Assembly (NCBI GenBank): GCA_018873245.2
Contig: JAEMBT020000005.1
Coordinates: forward strand, 9,684,001 to 9,748,000
Length of the DNA: 64,000 nucleotides
From: Archegozetes longisetosus
Taxonomy: Eukaryota; Arthropoda; Arachnida; Sarcoptiformes; Trhypochthoniidae
Direction of reading: 5' to 3'
Of this stretch, positions 12,278-24,753 are shown piece by piece (the first letter of the stretch is position 1; each line of letters starts with the position of its first letter). The position numbers and the translations under genes are program-made. The notes under the pieces were generated by a model. It made no database searches and was not told where the DNA came from. It saw nothing but the letters and a program-made list of their open reading frames with translations.

Positions 12278-12663
12278 AGGCGCATTTACACGAGGCTATA
12301 TTCATTGCACATCGCTTGCAATTTTCATTTCAATCAGCTACATTGAAGATTAGTCGCTGCAATTTTCTATTTAGACGATGCAATTCATTGCATGCAATTT
12401 TGCTCTACAAAACCGAATCGCTTTAAAGCATTGAACACTGACGCAGTGAGTGATCTGATGACAAAATGAAACATAATTTTAACATCCAATCATATGCGAA
12501 ATTGCTGCAATTTTGCTGCAAAAGTAGAAACAATAGCAACGCCTACGCGATGAGTTTCATGCGATGTCAATCGCTTCAATTTTCCATTTACGCGACGCAA
12601 CAAATTGCAGCGACGAATATCGCATGCAATCTGCGATGAATATCGGCTTGTGTAAATGCACCA
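12278..12663. mobile_element. MITE, PIF/Harbinger-like
   Basis: Ends GGCGCATTTACAC... and ...GTGTAAATGCACC are inverted repeats of at least 25 bases with mismatches, flanked by TAA (12275-12277 and 12664-12666), the 3-base duplication typical of PIF/Harbinger. The interior is rich in GCGAT/TGCAAT motifs in both directions and has no coding sequence. Confidence 0.65.
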
Positions 12664-12959
12664 TAAGATAAATATTATTCATCGAATTATTCTTGCATGA
12701 AAACATTGAACGTTAAAGTGGTTTCTCGTAAAGAAAGTTTCTTGTATTTAGAACCTTATAGCATTCGGGTGACAACATATGAGTTATCACTAATTTTTAA
12801 GATCTATTTTCACTCATAAATATTGTGTAATTTAAAGAACCCTAAAAATTTTAATTAGATAAAAGTTTCATTTCTTGCTACTTAATAAAAGTAAAAGATT
12901 ATAATTTCATACTAAGATAATAAGAGATAAATACTTATGAAGAATATTATCTCGTATTA

Positions 12960-13429
12960 TTATTTTGAAAGCTTATCGATTTATCAATTTATTCATCAAG
13001 CATTGTTGAAAGATAAGAAGAATCTTATTCAATTATTATTTATTTACTAACACTTATTCACAATTTCATTAATCTAATAGCATTTAATCAATCTAAAGAT
13101 GATGTGCTTTTATTGAAATATATTTTCCAGTGTTACATATGTACATTAAAATAATTGTCATTTTCGTATTTACTCATTTATTTATATTTTTCATAACATG
13201 TTTAATATAATAACTATTGATTATTTTTGAGTTGATTGAAAATTTTCATTAAAGAAGATAAATTTGTCGTCTGCAGGATATTTTAATAGAAATTCAGTTA
13301 AATCAAAAGAGAAAAATTTTGTTCATCATTAGCGATTGTGGTGCTTTTAACGAATAATAGAGAATACGTCATAGTTAAGCTCAGAAATTTAATTAAAAAC
13401 TAAATTTAGAGTAGTTTAAAATTAGGATA
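12960..13429 (+). promoter_or_regulatory. Upstream region shared by three GR paralogs
   Basis: About 450 bases before this GR gene align with the sequence before the GR genes at 58.2 kb and 62.4 kb, including the CTGCAGGATA and AAATCAAAAGAGAAAAATTT blocks. The duplications therefore copied promoter and gene together. No TATA box stands out. Confidence 0.5.
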
Positions 13430-14697
13430 ATGTCGGTTTTGTTTCCTCACGTCTTTGGGTTCTATGGTTTTATTCGAGTCGAAAAGCACTCTAAACTGGA
13501 AAAGATATTCACTTATTTATGCAGAATATTATTGGTTTCAACAATTATCTATTGGTTGTTATATCTTTTAAAAACATCTGGTTATTTTAAGAGTCAAAAT
13601 AAAATTGAATTATGGACCCACATCTACATTCTTTCAATTCTAACAGAATCTATCACTTCATTAATGTTGATGATTATTATCTCAATGAAGCATAAGAAAA
13701 TTTTGATTATTGAATCGACCATAATCAATAATTTGACAATTGAAGAGATCAGAAAAATGAAAAAAAATCAATTTATTGAATTCAGGTCTTATTCTATCGG
13801 TTTCAGTAATATCAACTTTATTACAATACTTTCAATTTCCATTATATGGGCCGTTTAGTTATACTTTTGATTTTAAAATATTTGGAATAGTGATAACGCA
13901 TATCATAGCACTTACTATGGAGTTGTTTTACAGCATTTTCAATATGGGAATTATAAATAGTGCAGTTATCCTTTGTATAAACTTCTATTTAGGATCACAT
14001 TATTTAAGGTAAATATCAAATACTAAAAAAAATAATTTTTCATTCATTTAAAGCAAATTAATAACGAAATCAGAGATTAGTCTAATCTTAACAAGTTATC
14101 AAAATTGCCAGCAATTAATTCACATAGAAGAGATTTTGAACGATTTTTTTCAATTTCAACTTTAGGCAAATCATTTTCAACAGAATGATACCACTGACTG
14201 AAATGAGAACAATTGATGATATAAAACAGATGAGAAATCATTATTTATTTATAAATAAAATCAAACAATCATTGAATGAAACTTTAGGTGTAATACCTTT
14301 CTTAACAATCGGTAACTTATTTGTTACGTCGAGTATGAGAATCTCTTCTCAACTCATGCTAAAGCAGAAAATTACAATTTCATTTTTTATAGCACAATGG
14401 TCTGAATGTATTATCTTTGCTGTTATTCATTTAATATTAATTATCATTTCGACTAAAATTCACGACAAAGAGAATGAAATTCACAAAATTATTGTAGGCA
14501 GAATATACGATCGTTTGATTGAAGGTAATTTCGGAAATGATTTTAAAGTCAATTTGGTATTACAAGAAATGAAAACTATTGGAAAAGATATTGAATTCGA
14601 CGCATGGAATATGTTTAATATCAACAAAAAACTGGTTTTAAGTTTCCTTTCATTAATTATTCCGTTTGTTGTTATGATCATTCAATTCAATAACTGA
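13430..14697 (+). pseudogene. GR-type chemosensory receptor, subfamily I, one frameshift
   Basis: Exons are 13430-14008 and 14166-14697, with the same intron position as the intact paralogs at 57.0 and 61.2 kb. The frame is open except for one extra A in the run after codon AAAATG near 13759-13766: eight A here against seven in the paralogs. This shifts the frame within exon 1 until about 13857, while the alternative frame continues the family sequence without a break. The remaining product would be about 369 residues with seven hydrophobic segments and the C-terminal block VLSFLSLIIPFVVMIIQF. The two family blocks YGFIRVEKHSKLEK at the N-terminus and NEIHKIIVGRIYDRL in the loop are present. 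Either a young pseudogene or a homopolymer sequencing error. Confidence 0.75.
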
Positions 14698-15790
14698 TAA
14701 ATCCTCGAATATTAAACTTGTAGTGAATTCTCATTTGTAGTGAACTGATATAATCTGATTATTTAATCATTAATTACATATTTGTTATGCCGTTCTAGTT
14801 CGAGCTCATAAACCTAAACGCACAACTGGGGACTAAAATTAATTATTTATCTAGAATTCTGAAACAAATATTATATTAAAATCTTAGTAATATTAGACCT
14901 TGTTTGATTTCAATCTATTTTCTTAAAAATTATAAGCATTTAAAATAATATTTAATAACAAATAGATAAAGAAATATAACATAGGGTTTAGACGTGATTT
15001 CATTATTTGATTGATACATAAAAATGTTATAAACATATTTAAAGGTTTTCACATATTAAAAGATTTTTACCTCTTTCTAACAATTTTTCACTTTCACTTA
15101 GAGGCATAATGAAGCCCTCTCCTCAAGGCCTCCGCCTAAAGACTGACTCTCTTTACAAGTTTTATAACATATCTTATATAAACAAAATAGATCTGAATTG
15201 TTATTCTTTTAAAATATTCATCGCATTTCATAGCAAACGTTAATACAATGATAACCTTGAAAGCATTAGTAAAGCATTACATAAAATATAAAGCATTTTA
15301 AAGATAACTGTTTGACAAACTATTTTAAAAGAATGAAAAACTGATTTAAAATCGAAGAATTTATATCTGCATAGCATATTGTTCTTAAGCTCTCACAAGT
15401 AATGTTAATTGAATGTTTCATTCAATAAACTGATCAAACTTTTTTGATTCTAATGTCAAATAAATCTAAACACTTAAATAATTCAAGAATCAAATTCATT
15501 AAATAAAGCATTTCTTCCAATCAAATTATTGTCGTACGCACCCAGAATTGAGTACATTAATGAATTGAGCTTTTATTGATTCAGCAATTTTATTGATTCG
15601 GCAATTTTATTGGTTTATAAAATCCACAGCCATTTTGAAAAACCATCCAATAGTTAAGCGAAACACAATTACATCTGAATTAGCCACTGGACTCTCATCA
15701 CTTTCTGAATGAATGTAATTTATATTAATCCTAAGATTTAATTACTTTATTAAAAATATAACTTCTCTAATTGCTAATGTTTTTCTATTT
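14698..15790. other. Intergenic, one short tandem repeat
   Basis: No gene is seen. A 17-base unit, TTTTATTGATTCRGCAA, occurs about three times at 15571-15620. Confidence 0.35.
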
Positions 15791-15795
15791 TAGTA

Positions 15796-16230
15796 GCTAT
15801 GAGAAACGTTGTCATCACTTCTTTCATGGTGATTATTATCTTTATTCTTATGGATTTTTTGAAGTATTCTATATTTTCATTTGTGCTTGTATTGAAATCA
15901 TTTATTAAAATAAGTACTTTTCTGATAATTGGTTATGGAATGCTTTGCCTTGTTCTTGGTGTTGCGATAACCTTTATTTTGTTTACGAAATATTACATCT
16001 TTTCAGATATCAATGATGACGACTTTTGTGAGAGTAAAATGATGTTAATTTAAAAAACCTAAAGTACTTCCTCTAGTTGTTGGACATTCTCTAAATAACT
16101 TTTGAATCATTTTAGAATACTTTTGGATGAGTCTGAAAATGAAATCCACGGAAGTATTATTCAGAGAATTATTGAATCTAACAAAAAAGATAAATATAGG
16201 AAATATTTTCAATTAAACTTCTATTTCTAA
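15796..16230 (+). pseudogene. Relic of GR subfamily I, second-exon fragment
   Basis: An 84-codon hydrophobic frame (15799-16053) follows a TTTCTATTTTAG acceptor-like site and codes for two or three membrane segments. About 60 bases on, after another ATTTTAG, a frame reads DESENEIHGSIIQRII, which matches the DKENEIHKIIVGRIYD loop of the intact genes. Frames do not join cleanly and the C-terminal membrane segment is missing. Its place 1.1 kb behind a subfamily I gene suits a decayed tandem copy. A divergent working gene with odd splicing is less likely. Confidence 0.4.
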
Positions 16231-16825
16231 AACAGATGTAATTCTTTGTGATCGATTTTGACTGTGATTAGATTGAATATTCACGTAATTGTTACTTTAT
16301 AGTTCAAATTTATTATAAGGACTAACAGGAGCGAAAGTAATACAAAAGTTGGATCAAAATTGAAGTAAACTTTTAGTTTTATTACACTTATTATCAATCT
16401 CGGCATAGCCTTGATTTTTTCCCTAAATGAAGTTTATTTCTTTAAATTTCTATAGTGTGTAGTTTTATTGGATAGTTATAAAATCTGTCTTTTTCGACAC
16501 AAATTCAACATGAACAACGCGAACAAGCGACTTCAAAGTTCCGTAGATTTTTATCTAAATTTTCATTTTTTGAATCAAAGATCAGAACTTGTTTGAAGGT
16601 TAATATTGATAAGTTTTAGAAATAAATCAAATAAACATTGACACAAGTAAAACTAAATTGAAAATCAAAATATTTTTCACTAATAAAGTAATTAAAAAAA
16701 CTTATAGACAGATTAAAAACTAATAGATAGTTAAATGTTCATGTGAATCATGAAATCCACAGAAATTTTCAATAAAGACCTAGTTTACTGTTTCTACCTT
16801 TTTTTCTGTTGGAATATTAGTCTTT
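16231..16825. other. Intergenic, nothing recognised
   Basis: AT-rich sequence without a supported feature. Confidence 0.35.
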
Positions 16826-16833
16826 ATGATTAA

Positions 16834-16994
16834 TAGAGATGAGAATTTCGAGATTATCCCAATTTCATCAAGTGTCCCAATATTTTGTCACAGTACTTGA
16901 GAGATCGTAGCGAATAGTTTGACAGTTAATTTATTAATTTATAATGCCCATAAATTCCCAATGTTTGACCTTTATCCCAAAAATCTCATCTCTA
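16834..16994. mobile_element. hAT-type MITE, 161 bases
   Basis: Ends TAGAGATGAGA and TCTCATCTCTA are inverted repeats, and an exact 8-base duplication ATGATTAA flanks both sides (16826-16833 and 16995-17002). Length and composition exclude a transposase. The TAGRG start is typical of hAT elements. Confidence 0.85.
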
Positions 16995-17002
16995 ATGATT
17001 AA

Positions 17003-18322
17003 TTTAAATTTCGAATATGAAATTTATTATCTTTTAGCGGATAGTCTTTAAATGACTTTGCAATTAAAAGAAAAATATCGCATAAAATGTATTACTTTTG
17101 CATTAATTTCATCAAATTAGATATCACTTAAGAAACTATTTCAAAGATATATTGAAGAAAATAGTGCTAATATTAAAAATATCTTAAATGTCTTAGTAAT
17201 GAAAACAATAAATTCCTGAAGTGCCTGAATTGTTACTCTTTCTAAGAAATCTAATTATATGAAAAATGTTAATTCAAAACAAGTTCTAGCTTTGTACTTC
17301 AATGATAGTTTGAGAAATACTTTCTTCATATTGTTGCGAAAGAAAAATGTTGTTAAAACACTTGATTTGGCAATAAAACGCGGCAATAGATGGATCAAAA
17401 TTTTGTAGTCCAATACTTATAATCAATTCAGGAGACTTTTAGAGGTTCAACATCTCAGTAAACTGTCCGAAGAAGTCGGCCAAAATACAAATTAAAAAGT
17501 ATTAAATGCAAACGCAATCTCTGATTATTCACACTCACAAATTCATCAATAAAGTATATAATGTAATAAAAATTTATATTAACTCATAATCAAAGCTAAG
17601 TTAACTCGAAATACAATAAAGTTAAAGTATTAATTATGACTATACATTACGACTTTTCTCTATAACGAACTATCCTCTATGATGTCATAACTAGAGTGAG
17701 ATTCTCAGGGGCTAAAAGATGATATAATCGTACTTGATCGGAATTTTAGAGTGATTAATACTGATGCTTTAAAATGAATGCAATACAGTGTTTAAAATCT
17801 GTAAATAAAATTTAATCTACGAATACTTTAATAACTATCAAGAATCTAAAATCAGAATGTGATAAAAATATTACCGTAAGAGTATTTATCATTGTTCATA
17901 AACTGCTAAAGTTAATTGTATAAATCTTTTTCTCTAAGAATGAAGTTCTAAAAAATATTCAGATTTTCAGTTATTCATCTAACTTTTGAGCTTTCACATA
18001 AGAAATTCACAGAAAAATTGTTGAACACCGAAATTCCGGTTTTTTGCTCCAAATTTAAAAACATGTAGTAAGACTTCATTTTTAGACTCCTAATACTTGA
18101 CTCGGACAAATATTTGTTGTCCCCAAAGTTTTGAAAGAAGAAAAATCAATGATCACCGAAAGTTCTTAACCTCATCTAAATAACTTTGCTCTTAAACTCT
18201 AAAACATTGTACAATTGATTCTCTTAGATATAAAACGATCATAACTTTAGAATAGTCTCCACATGCTATATGTCGCATATTCGATTTTTCTATATCTCAA
18301 GAGCTCAAACGACAAAAAAGTC
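17003..18322. other. Intergenic, nothing recognised
   Basis: AT-rich sequence without supported genes or repeats. Confidence 0.35.
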
Positions 18323-18330
18323 CACACAAA

Positions 18331-18839
18331 GAGGGTGACCACATCTAACTTGTCTCATGACTGAACAAAAGTATCAAAGGGGACCCTTACGTTTTCAAAA
18401 AGAAAATGCCGCTTTTATTAATCATTAAAAATATTTAGGTGTCAAACAATACGTTCTAATATTAAAACATTGAAAATTATTAGTTGTGGTTGTTTTCAAA
18501 GGTATATTTTTTGTTAGAAATGGCATCTTTCAAAAGTAAAAAATACTGGTTTATATCAGACATAAGTCAAGACAGAAAAAATTAATTCAATAACTATTGG
18601 TTTTAAACCACAGTTGTTCAAAATATTAAACTGGGATTATCAATCCCTTATCATTTGTAAAATAAATTCAATGTTCAAATTTCTAAGAAATATTCTTCTA
18701 AACACATTTTTGTAAATTAAAGTTGAAAAACTGGGCAACTAATTGTCCCGTCGAGAGCTTTTGGTCTAACGGGATTTCTGTCTTTTATCTCTAAAAAGAT
18801 GGGACTATCCCGTTAAAAACGGGACGGGTGGTCACCTTT
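18331..18839. mobile_element. Possible hAT-like MITE, about 510 bases
   Basis: The left end reads GGGTGACCAC and the right end GTGGTCACCT, and 8-base flanks CACACAAA (18323-18330) and CACATAAA (18840-18847) match at seven of eight positions. Inside the right end are repeated GGGAC/GTCCC and CGGGAT/ATCCCG pairs. There is no coding sequence. Confidence 0.45.
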
Positions 18840-19128
18840 CACATAAACCTTAATTGAAAGGGAGACTGACATTAGAATATATAATATATAGTCAATCTCT
18901 TAACAATCATATTACCAGAAAGTTTTTAGATACTTTCTATTATCTGAAATGAACTGAAGGTGTCAAATTTAGCCTTAATTCGAATTTTAAATTAATACTT
19001 AATTTAATATCATACGGAGAATTTTTTTTAACATAAACAAAATTCAAGTCTGGGAATATGATATAATTAAAGTACGAAATAGTGGACGAAGAATATGCAA
19101 TGTATTCCAAAATTGACGTTTCATTCAT

Positions 19129-20159
19129 TTTTTAAATGAATTTAAAATGGGAAAGGGTATTAACAAAATCCAAAAAGTACAATAAGCAGTAAACAATACA
19201 GATTAACGAATTAAATTTTCAAAGTGTCAGTGGCTATCAAATGGCGAAGTCACGCTTGAAAATTGTCAATCACATTTTTGAGCATTTGGCTTCTGATCTC
19301 CTCAACTTTCTCTTTATGACCAATTTGAGTTTATCAGTGGTGTCTGGAGAGTAGGTGGCCATCGATGCCACTTCTGTGTGGCGATGGATGTTCAAGCCTA
19401 TAAATTACTTTGCTCCAAACTCAAAGATATTTTGTAAACAAGTAAGTGTTTTAATGAATTGGTGATCATTAACACTCTGCATACTTGGAGGGATTACAAC
19501 GTATTAAAATCATAATTTTAAATAAAATAATCTTAATTTTAAAAATCGATTTAGTGTCAATTTTGAGACCTAACACGACATTACAGCACAAACACCGCGT
19601 ACTACAATACTGCGCGGGTATTGTCTTGCACTAGTGTCGTACGCGTTAGTGTATTTCGCGCGGTAGTGTCTTGCGCTGTAATGTCATGTAATCATTTTGT
19701 GATACCTATTATTATGTGCAATATACAATTTGAAACGAGTTATAAGCGGTTATCTCCAGTTAACTTTTTTTGATTTTATTTTATTTATATTTTTAAAAAA
19801 CGTCAGCGCATGCATCAATTAGAAAATAACAATCTATTGACACCAAAAAACATATCACTTTTAATGTTAATTAATAAGATTGGAATTTGAAGTTTAAAAA
19901 ATATGTAATTTAATAATGTTATGTGTTTTACGTATAGTATATTGTTACACTGCATAGCATTGTATAAGAAGTCACATTACTTTTGCTTATTTTCATTAAA
20001 TTGTTCATTAGTCAATGTTTAAAATGTTTAATAGTGTTAATAATAGTATTTAGAATAAAAATAAAGTTTGTTCTATATTGATTAAATTGAGATTTGACAC
20101 AAATTAAGCTTTTTATTTTAATACAGCTTAAGTGCAGCTTTGAATGAGTTTTTCTCTTT
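19129..20159. mobile_element. Insertion of about 1 kb inside the GR relic
   Basis: Flanked by TTCATTCAT at 19120-19128 and 20160-20168, a 9-base duplication of the kind MULEs make. No strong terminal repeat or intact transposase is seen. It contains a more GC-rich patch at 19200-19440 and the hairpin element at 19575-19687. Confidence 0.45.
19575..19687. repeat. GC-rich imperfect palindrome, about 113 bases
   Basis: Starts ACGACATTACAGC and ends GCTGTAATGTCAT. The two halves are reverse complements with mismatches, centred on an ACTAGTG region and rich in CGCG. It stands out from the AT-rich surroundings and would fold as one long hairpin. Likely a small foldback or MITE. Confidence 0.6.
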
Positions 20160-20319
20160 TTCATTCATGTGAGCAGATAACATAACACCATGTTCCAGAT
20201 GCAAAGACCATTTTATCGGAGTAGAAATTACTTTATGTAAAAAAATTATCAGCAATAAATATTTCAAGTATCTTTTCAAAGCGTTTTATGAGTATTCGTT
20301 GAAAGCCATTTTGGTCATC

Positions 20320-20883
20320 TGATATTTGCATGATTATTGGTATTGTTTTTTTTCTTAAGAATAAAAGATTTTTGGAGTTTGATCTTATATTAGATCTGAC
20401 ATTATTTTTTAGAAAGTCACAAAATATCGATTAATATACAATTCAAATCAATATTGCCCAGATTTTAATGACTCTTCTCATGCAGTAAAAGCTTAATTTG
20501 AATGTTATGATAATATAATGATTCTTTTGAACATATTGTTAATTGTACAAGACACGAAATCGAGGGTCCTCATCTCTATCTTCATATTCTAAAACCAGAG
20601 TAATTCTGAAAATATAAAATACCTGTTCTCCACTAGAATACGTATTTAAAGAAATTTCTACAACCCCAAAAACGCAAAGCAGATTTTAAAAATTAGTTTT
20701 TTTCGGAAAGTGAATGCTTATTTCAATAAATTTGTGAAAAACTATAGAAATTTCGTTTTTCCAACAAATATTCTCTTATATAAATGAACAAATATTTTCT
20801 AGAGATCGTTTTGTCTGAACTATGAGCTTCTCTGGATCCTGGCCGAACAGTCAGAATTCGGATGGTTTGAAATCTCTATTGTA
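20320..20883. other. Intergenic, nothing recognised
   Basis: AT-rich sequence between the GR relic and the next TIR element. Confidence 0.35.
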
Positions 20884-21221
20884 CAGTATAAATCAATTGC
20901 TTTTAATTAGTTAGACGAAATGATACTTTCTTTCAATACATGAAAGCTTACTTTTTAGACTAATTCAAAAAGTACAGGTAAACCTATTTACGGAAAAATA
21001 AATAATTAAACATTTATTTGCAAATCATATCAAATTAAACTAAATAAAAACTGAAAATTTACTTAATGATTAAATCAAATCGCAAAATGGTTTTAGTGTT
21101 GTTTCCTAAACAAAAGTTTGTTTAGCGTTTGTTTTATTGTATTTTTTGGATTGGTTTAAAACATGAATTTCACACCTTGCAAGAGAGTATCATTTTGATT
21201 AAAAGCATTTGATTTATACTG
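20884..21221. mobile_element. Tc1/mariner-type MITE
   Basis: Both ends start CAGTATAAATCAAWTGC and continue as an inverted repeat of about 45 bases through AAATGATACTYTC, and a TA dinucleotide flanks each side. There is no transposase. A further end of the same style (TACAGTAAAAATCAATC, from 21262) lies just beyond, so a second, partial element may adjoin it; together the facing ends form a 24-bp-stem hairpin at 21209-21274. Confidence 0.7.
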
Positions 21222-21483
21222 TACAAAATATTGAAACTTGTCTGTCCAAATTCAATATTTTATACAGTAAAAATCAATCAAAATTTTGGGATAGGCTTTA
21301 TTGTTAAAAAGGTTTTATACAATATAAATTTTTAAAAAGCAAGAAAATTAAAGTCAATTTTGCTCTGATTTAGTTGCTATTTCGACAAACAGTAAGAAAT
21401 ATAGACTAAAGTTATAGAATATCTGGAAATGAAAAAGCGAATAGATTTTTAAGTGCATAGTTTATATAATTCCGGTCTATTTA

Positions 21484-22846
21484 TTAACTCACAAATTGAA
21501 AAGTCTCTCTAGTTATCAAAACGCCATTAGTTAGAGTAAAACCAATCTTATTGTCCGCAAGTTTTTCGATATAATCCAATAACTAAGAAATTAAACCTCT
21601 TGTCATTTTGGATTTTACTTCGAACTTTGAACTTACTTTCAACTTGATACCGATTGGAAAATCGTTTCTTACATAAACTGAATTTAAATCACGGAATAGG
21701 ATATGGTTGAAGTGCGAAACAGATGACGCAGAATATGTCATGATAATTAAGAGCAATATATGAGCTGATAATACGACAGAATATTCTATGCGTACAAACC
21801 ACTTTATAGGAGAAATAAAAACAACATATGACATGAAACAGACTAACAATAAAAATAGCGAATAAGATATTGTCAAGTATTTTTTCCAAAACTTATTATA
21901 ATTATTTATTAGTTGACATAAGTCGTTGTGATCTTCAAGAAGCCTTTTGATGCTTAATACCCTTTCACTCATTGATAAATGATTTACAAGATGTATTAAA
22001 TCCTTCACTTTTTTCTCGATTGAAGTTAATCTCAACTTCAAGTAATAACATGTAATGAAATAATATCCAGGAAAATATTCGGCAGCTATAGATGCGTTAT
22101 AACACCAAATTCCCCATATTATGATCCAAGAAACGCCAAATATCATAAAATCGTAAAGACTGTAATTGCCAATCATTATTATTGTAATAACAGTTATCGC
22201 GCCGATAGTTATTGATGTAACATAGGCGCAGCAAGTAACTAATACTATTTTCGATAATTTCAATAAACTTGCGGCACTATTTTCATGGTATAAACCTATA
22301 ATAGAGATAATATAATGACTAGTCAAAACTGATATATATTAATGACAGAATTTTCTCAGATAGAAAAATAGAAAACAAATATTCTCTGAGAGAAGTAAAT
22401 CCCAATCTAACTCAAATACCGATTCTATTAAGAGGTAGAATTCCGGCTAAAAATCCATAGATTTCTAACCATTTATATTGATTATCAGGACTATGAATAA
22501 CGTAGAGATACAGAGCCAGAAAATTCAATGTCCATAAAAGGAACATGATTTCGATGTGCATAAAATTTCCACTAATGTAATGCCACGGACTTCCAAATTG
22601 CATAAGTATTGTATCGTTGACTTCGCTCAATGTTAGAGATCTTATGATTCGGACTAACATTGAAAACATGAATATTAAACTTGATATTTCAATAAAGGTA
22701 AACTTTGAGTGAGCGTCAACTTTCAATATAAATTTGTATTCAATCCATTGCTTTAGAAATCCGTTTCTTAGTGTTGAAAACTTAATATACTTTGTATCCA
22801 AAAATATCTCATATTCCTCTTTCTGTTCTCCAATAAATATTTCCAT
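21484..22846 (-). CDS. GR-type gustatory/chemosensory receptor, subfamily II
   Basis: Exons on the minus strand are 22846-22420, 22295-21637 and 21582-21484. Both introns are GT-AG (124 and 54 bases), phases 1 and 0 agree, and the product is 394 residues. It has about seven hydrophobic segments, the usual length for mite GRs. Exon 1 ends in the block YKWLEIYGFLAGILPLNRIG; exon 2 carries the long loop with KRLLEDHNDLCQLINNYN and then YSASSVSHFNHILFRDLNS; exon 3 is a short 32-residue C-terminus with IGFTLTNGVLITRETFQF. GRs are ligand-gated cation channels of sensory cells with an inverted 7TM topology. The ligand is unknown. The closest paralog here is the gene at 51.8-53.3 kb, and two relics of the same subfamily are nearby. 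Confidence 0.8.
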
Positions 22847-24360
22847 GTTTCAGAAAATTCAGAAATAAAAAAACTGTAACAGAGATAGTTTTTCTCTTTT
22901 TTACTTTAAAATTTTTCTAGTGGATTGATTCTTCGAACCGATAGAAGTGAAATGTTACTACTTTGAGTCATATTGATTTCTCATCAGTTTGTAATACAAC
23001 TAATAAAAGTCAATGGAAGCATTCTAATGAATTATCTCATGCAATATAAACTTAATTCAAATATTTATTATTGTCTAATAACTCATCCGAATCAATCGTT
23101 AAGTTATGCTTTTTAAAAATTTATACATAATCATTTTTATTATTCATTCAAATAAAAGATAATTGAATCAATTTAATTTTTGGACTCTTTAGGTAAACTT
23201 TGTTTTTATATCTAGATATGATCTCATCTTGATCATCAAGTGCAACAGCTTCAACTAAATTTTTATAACTTTATATGAAATTAATAATAAGTTCTGATAT
23301 GTTTTATTTCTAACAAAAATTCCACAATCACTTATGAATCTTAAATAATCTTATTACTAATTCTGAGTTGTACATGTGTTGTAACATCAAGATATCTATA
23401 CTATAACCTAAGAAATAATGAATGATACGAAACTTTAAAGACTGTAATTGAGAAGCATTAATAGCCCAATAACAATAGCCGCGAAAGTTAACAACATCAA
23501 ATGTATATTAATTTGGAAAAGGTTCACATGGAAATAAAACCATATGAAGTTCAGAAAAATAGGTTAACTGCAAAATAAAGACAGAAAAATCCAATTCAAT
23601 CATAGGATGAACTTTAAAGATGACTTCTAGAGACCTCGATAAAGATTCAACGATCCCTTGATCAATTAGTTGATTGTAAGACATAAACAAAACATAAATG
23701 AGAAAAATCACATTAATAGAGATAAACTCTATAATATCGACAAACTTATTGAGTCAATTATTTTACACGACGTGACATTTTTCAGGCTTTATATTATAAT
23801 GAAACAGCGAGTGATGTTACCAAAACTAAAACAGGATCTCATAGCAAACAAAATGCATAATTTGATTACTATTTCGAAATTTAAAATCTAAGAACATGTT
23901 CTTAATGAATTCTTTAAAGTTTTATGTATTTCGCCATTTAATATTACAGTACCTTTTAATGAAATTTGTTCCACTAAAATTTGTCTAGTTTTTGACTTTT
24001 TGAAATAATATTTTGTTATATTAGTATAATTGAAAAGCGTTGCGATAGTTATATTTGTTTAATAAGAAAAGCCACAATCATCGTATTAAAGATTATATTA
24101 TGTATTACGTTTCAAGCTTTCAAACCATTTGTCATCGCATGGGAAGCAAGAATACTCCAATGGCAGCACTTCACGAGTTAATTTACATAATATTAGTGGG
24201 ACTCAAATGTGATGTGAAAAATATATTTTAAAGATAAACATGTTTATGACATGCTTATATTAAATTAGTGATAATTAATGATGCGACCATTATTAATTTT
24301 GCCGCTATTAATAATTGGATTTGTAAGCTGCCTAGCAGTTGACTACTTCGGACAAGTATT
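22847..24360. other. Intergenic, no supported gene
   Basis: Contains a minus-strand frame at 23508-23711 with a hydrophobic start and an acceptor-like TTTTATTTTGCAG inside it, but no family could be recognised. The rest is AT-rich. Confidence 0.35.
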
Positions 24361-24753
24361 ATACTACTAGAAATAAATTCGCAAAATGTCACCATTAATA
24401 TAAGAAAAACACACTTTTATTAACTGTTTAGGAAATCATAATACAGGCAAAGTATCTGATTAAAATGATAAATTTTGAATCATAGTTTATATGACACTCT
24501 TTTATCTTGTATTGGATATAAAAAACTATTTAGAGGTAACTCAATAAAAAAAGAAGAAATTTTAGAACGTAAGAATACGATTGTGTGTTGTTTAGTTGTG
24601 GCTTATAATCAATATAAGTGTATTAAATGACAGTTTTCTTCATAAACTTAGAATTTTGAGGAAGAGTTGAGTGAATAACTTGGAATATTCGTCTTCTCAT
24701 GAAATCCAATACTCATATTAAGTGTGAAAACTTGGTGTTGAAAAGAAATGTTG

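Larger units (their letters stand above)
18940..20320 (-). pseudogene. Relic of GR subfamily II, split by a 1-kb insertion
   Basis: At 18940-19119 the minus strand reads YIAYSSSTISYFNYIIFPDLNFV..., the counterpart of YSASSVSHFNHILFRDLNSV in the intact gene at 21.6 kb. The preceding part of the same exon is at about 20160-20310, where the block around the WFVRIEYSVVLSAH segment aligns with stops. The two halves are separated by 19129-20159, and the 9-base string TTCATTCAT lies at each junction. No first exon was found. Clearly non-functional. Confidence 0.55.

Noticed and set aside
23508-23891. Frames on both strands near 23.7 kb
   Set aside because: No family match; the two overlap on opposite strands and neither has convincing splice partners.
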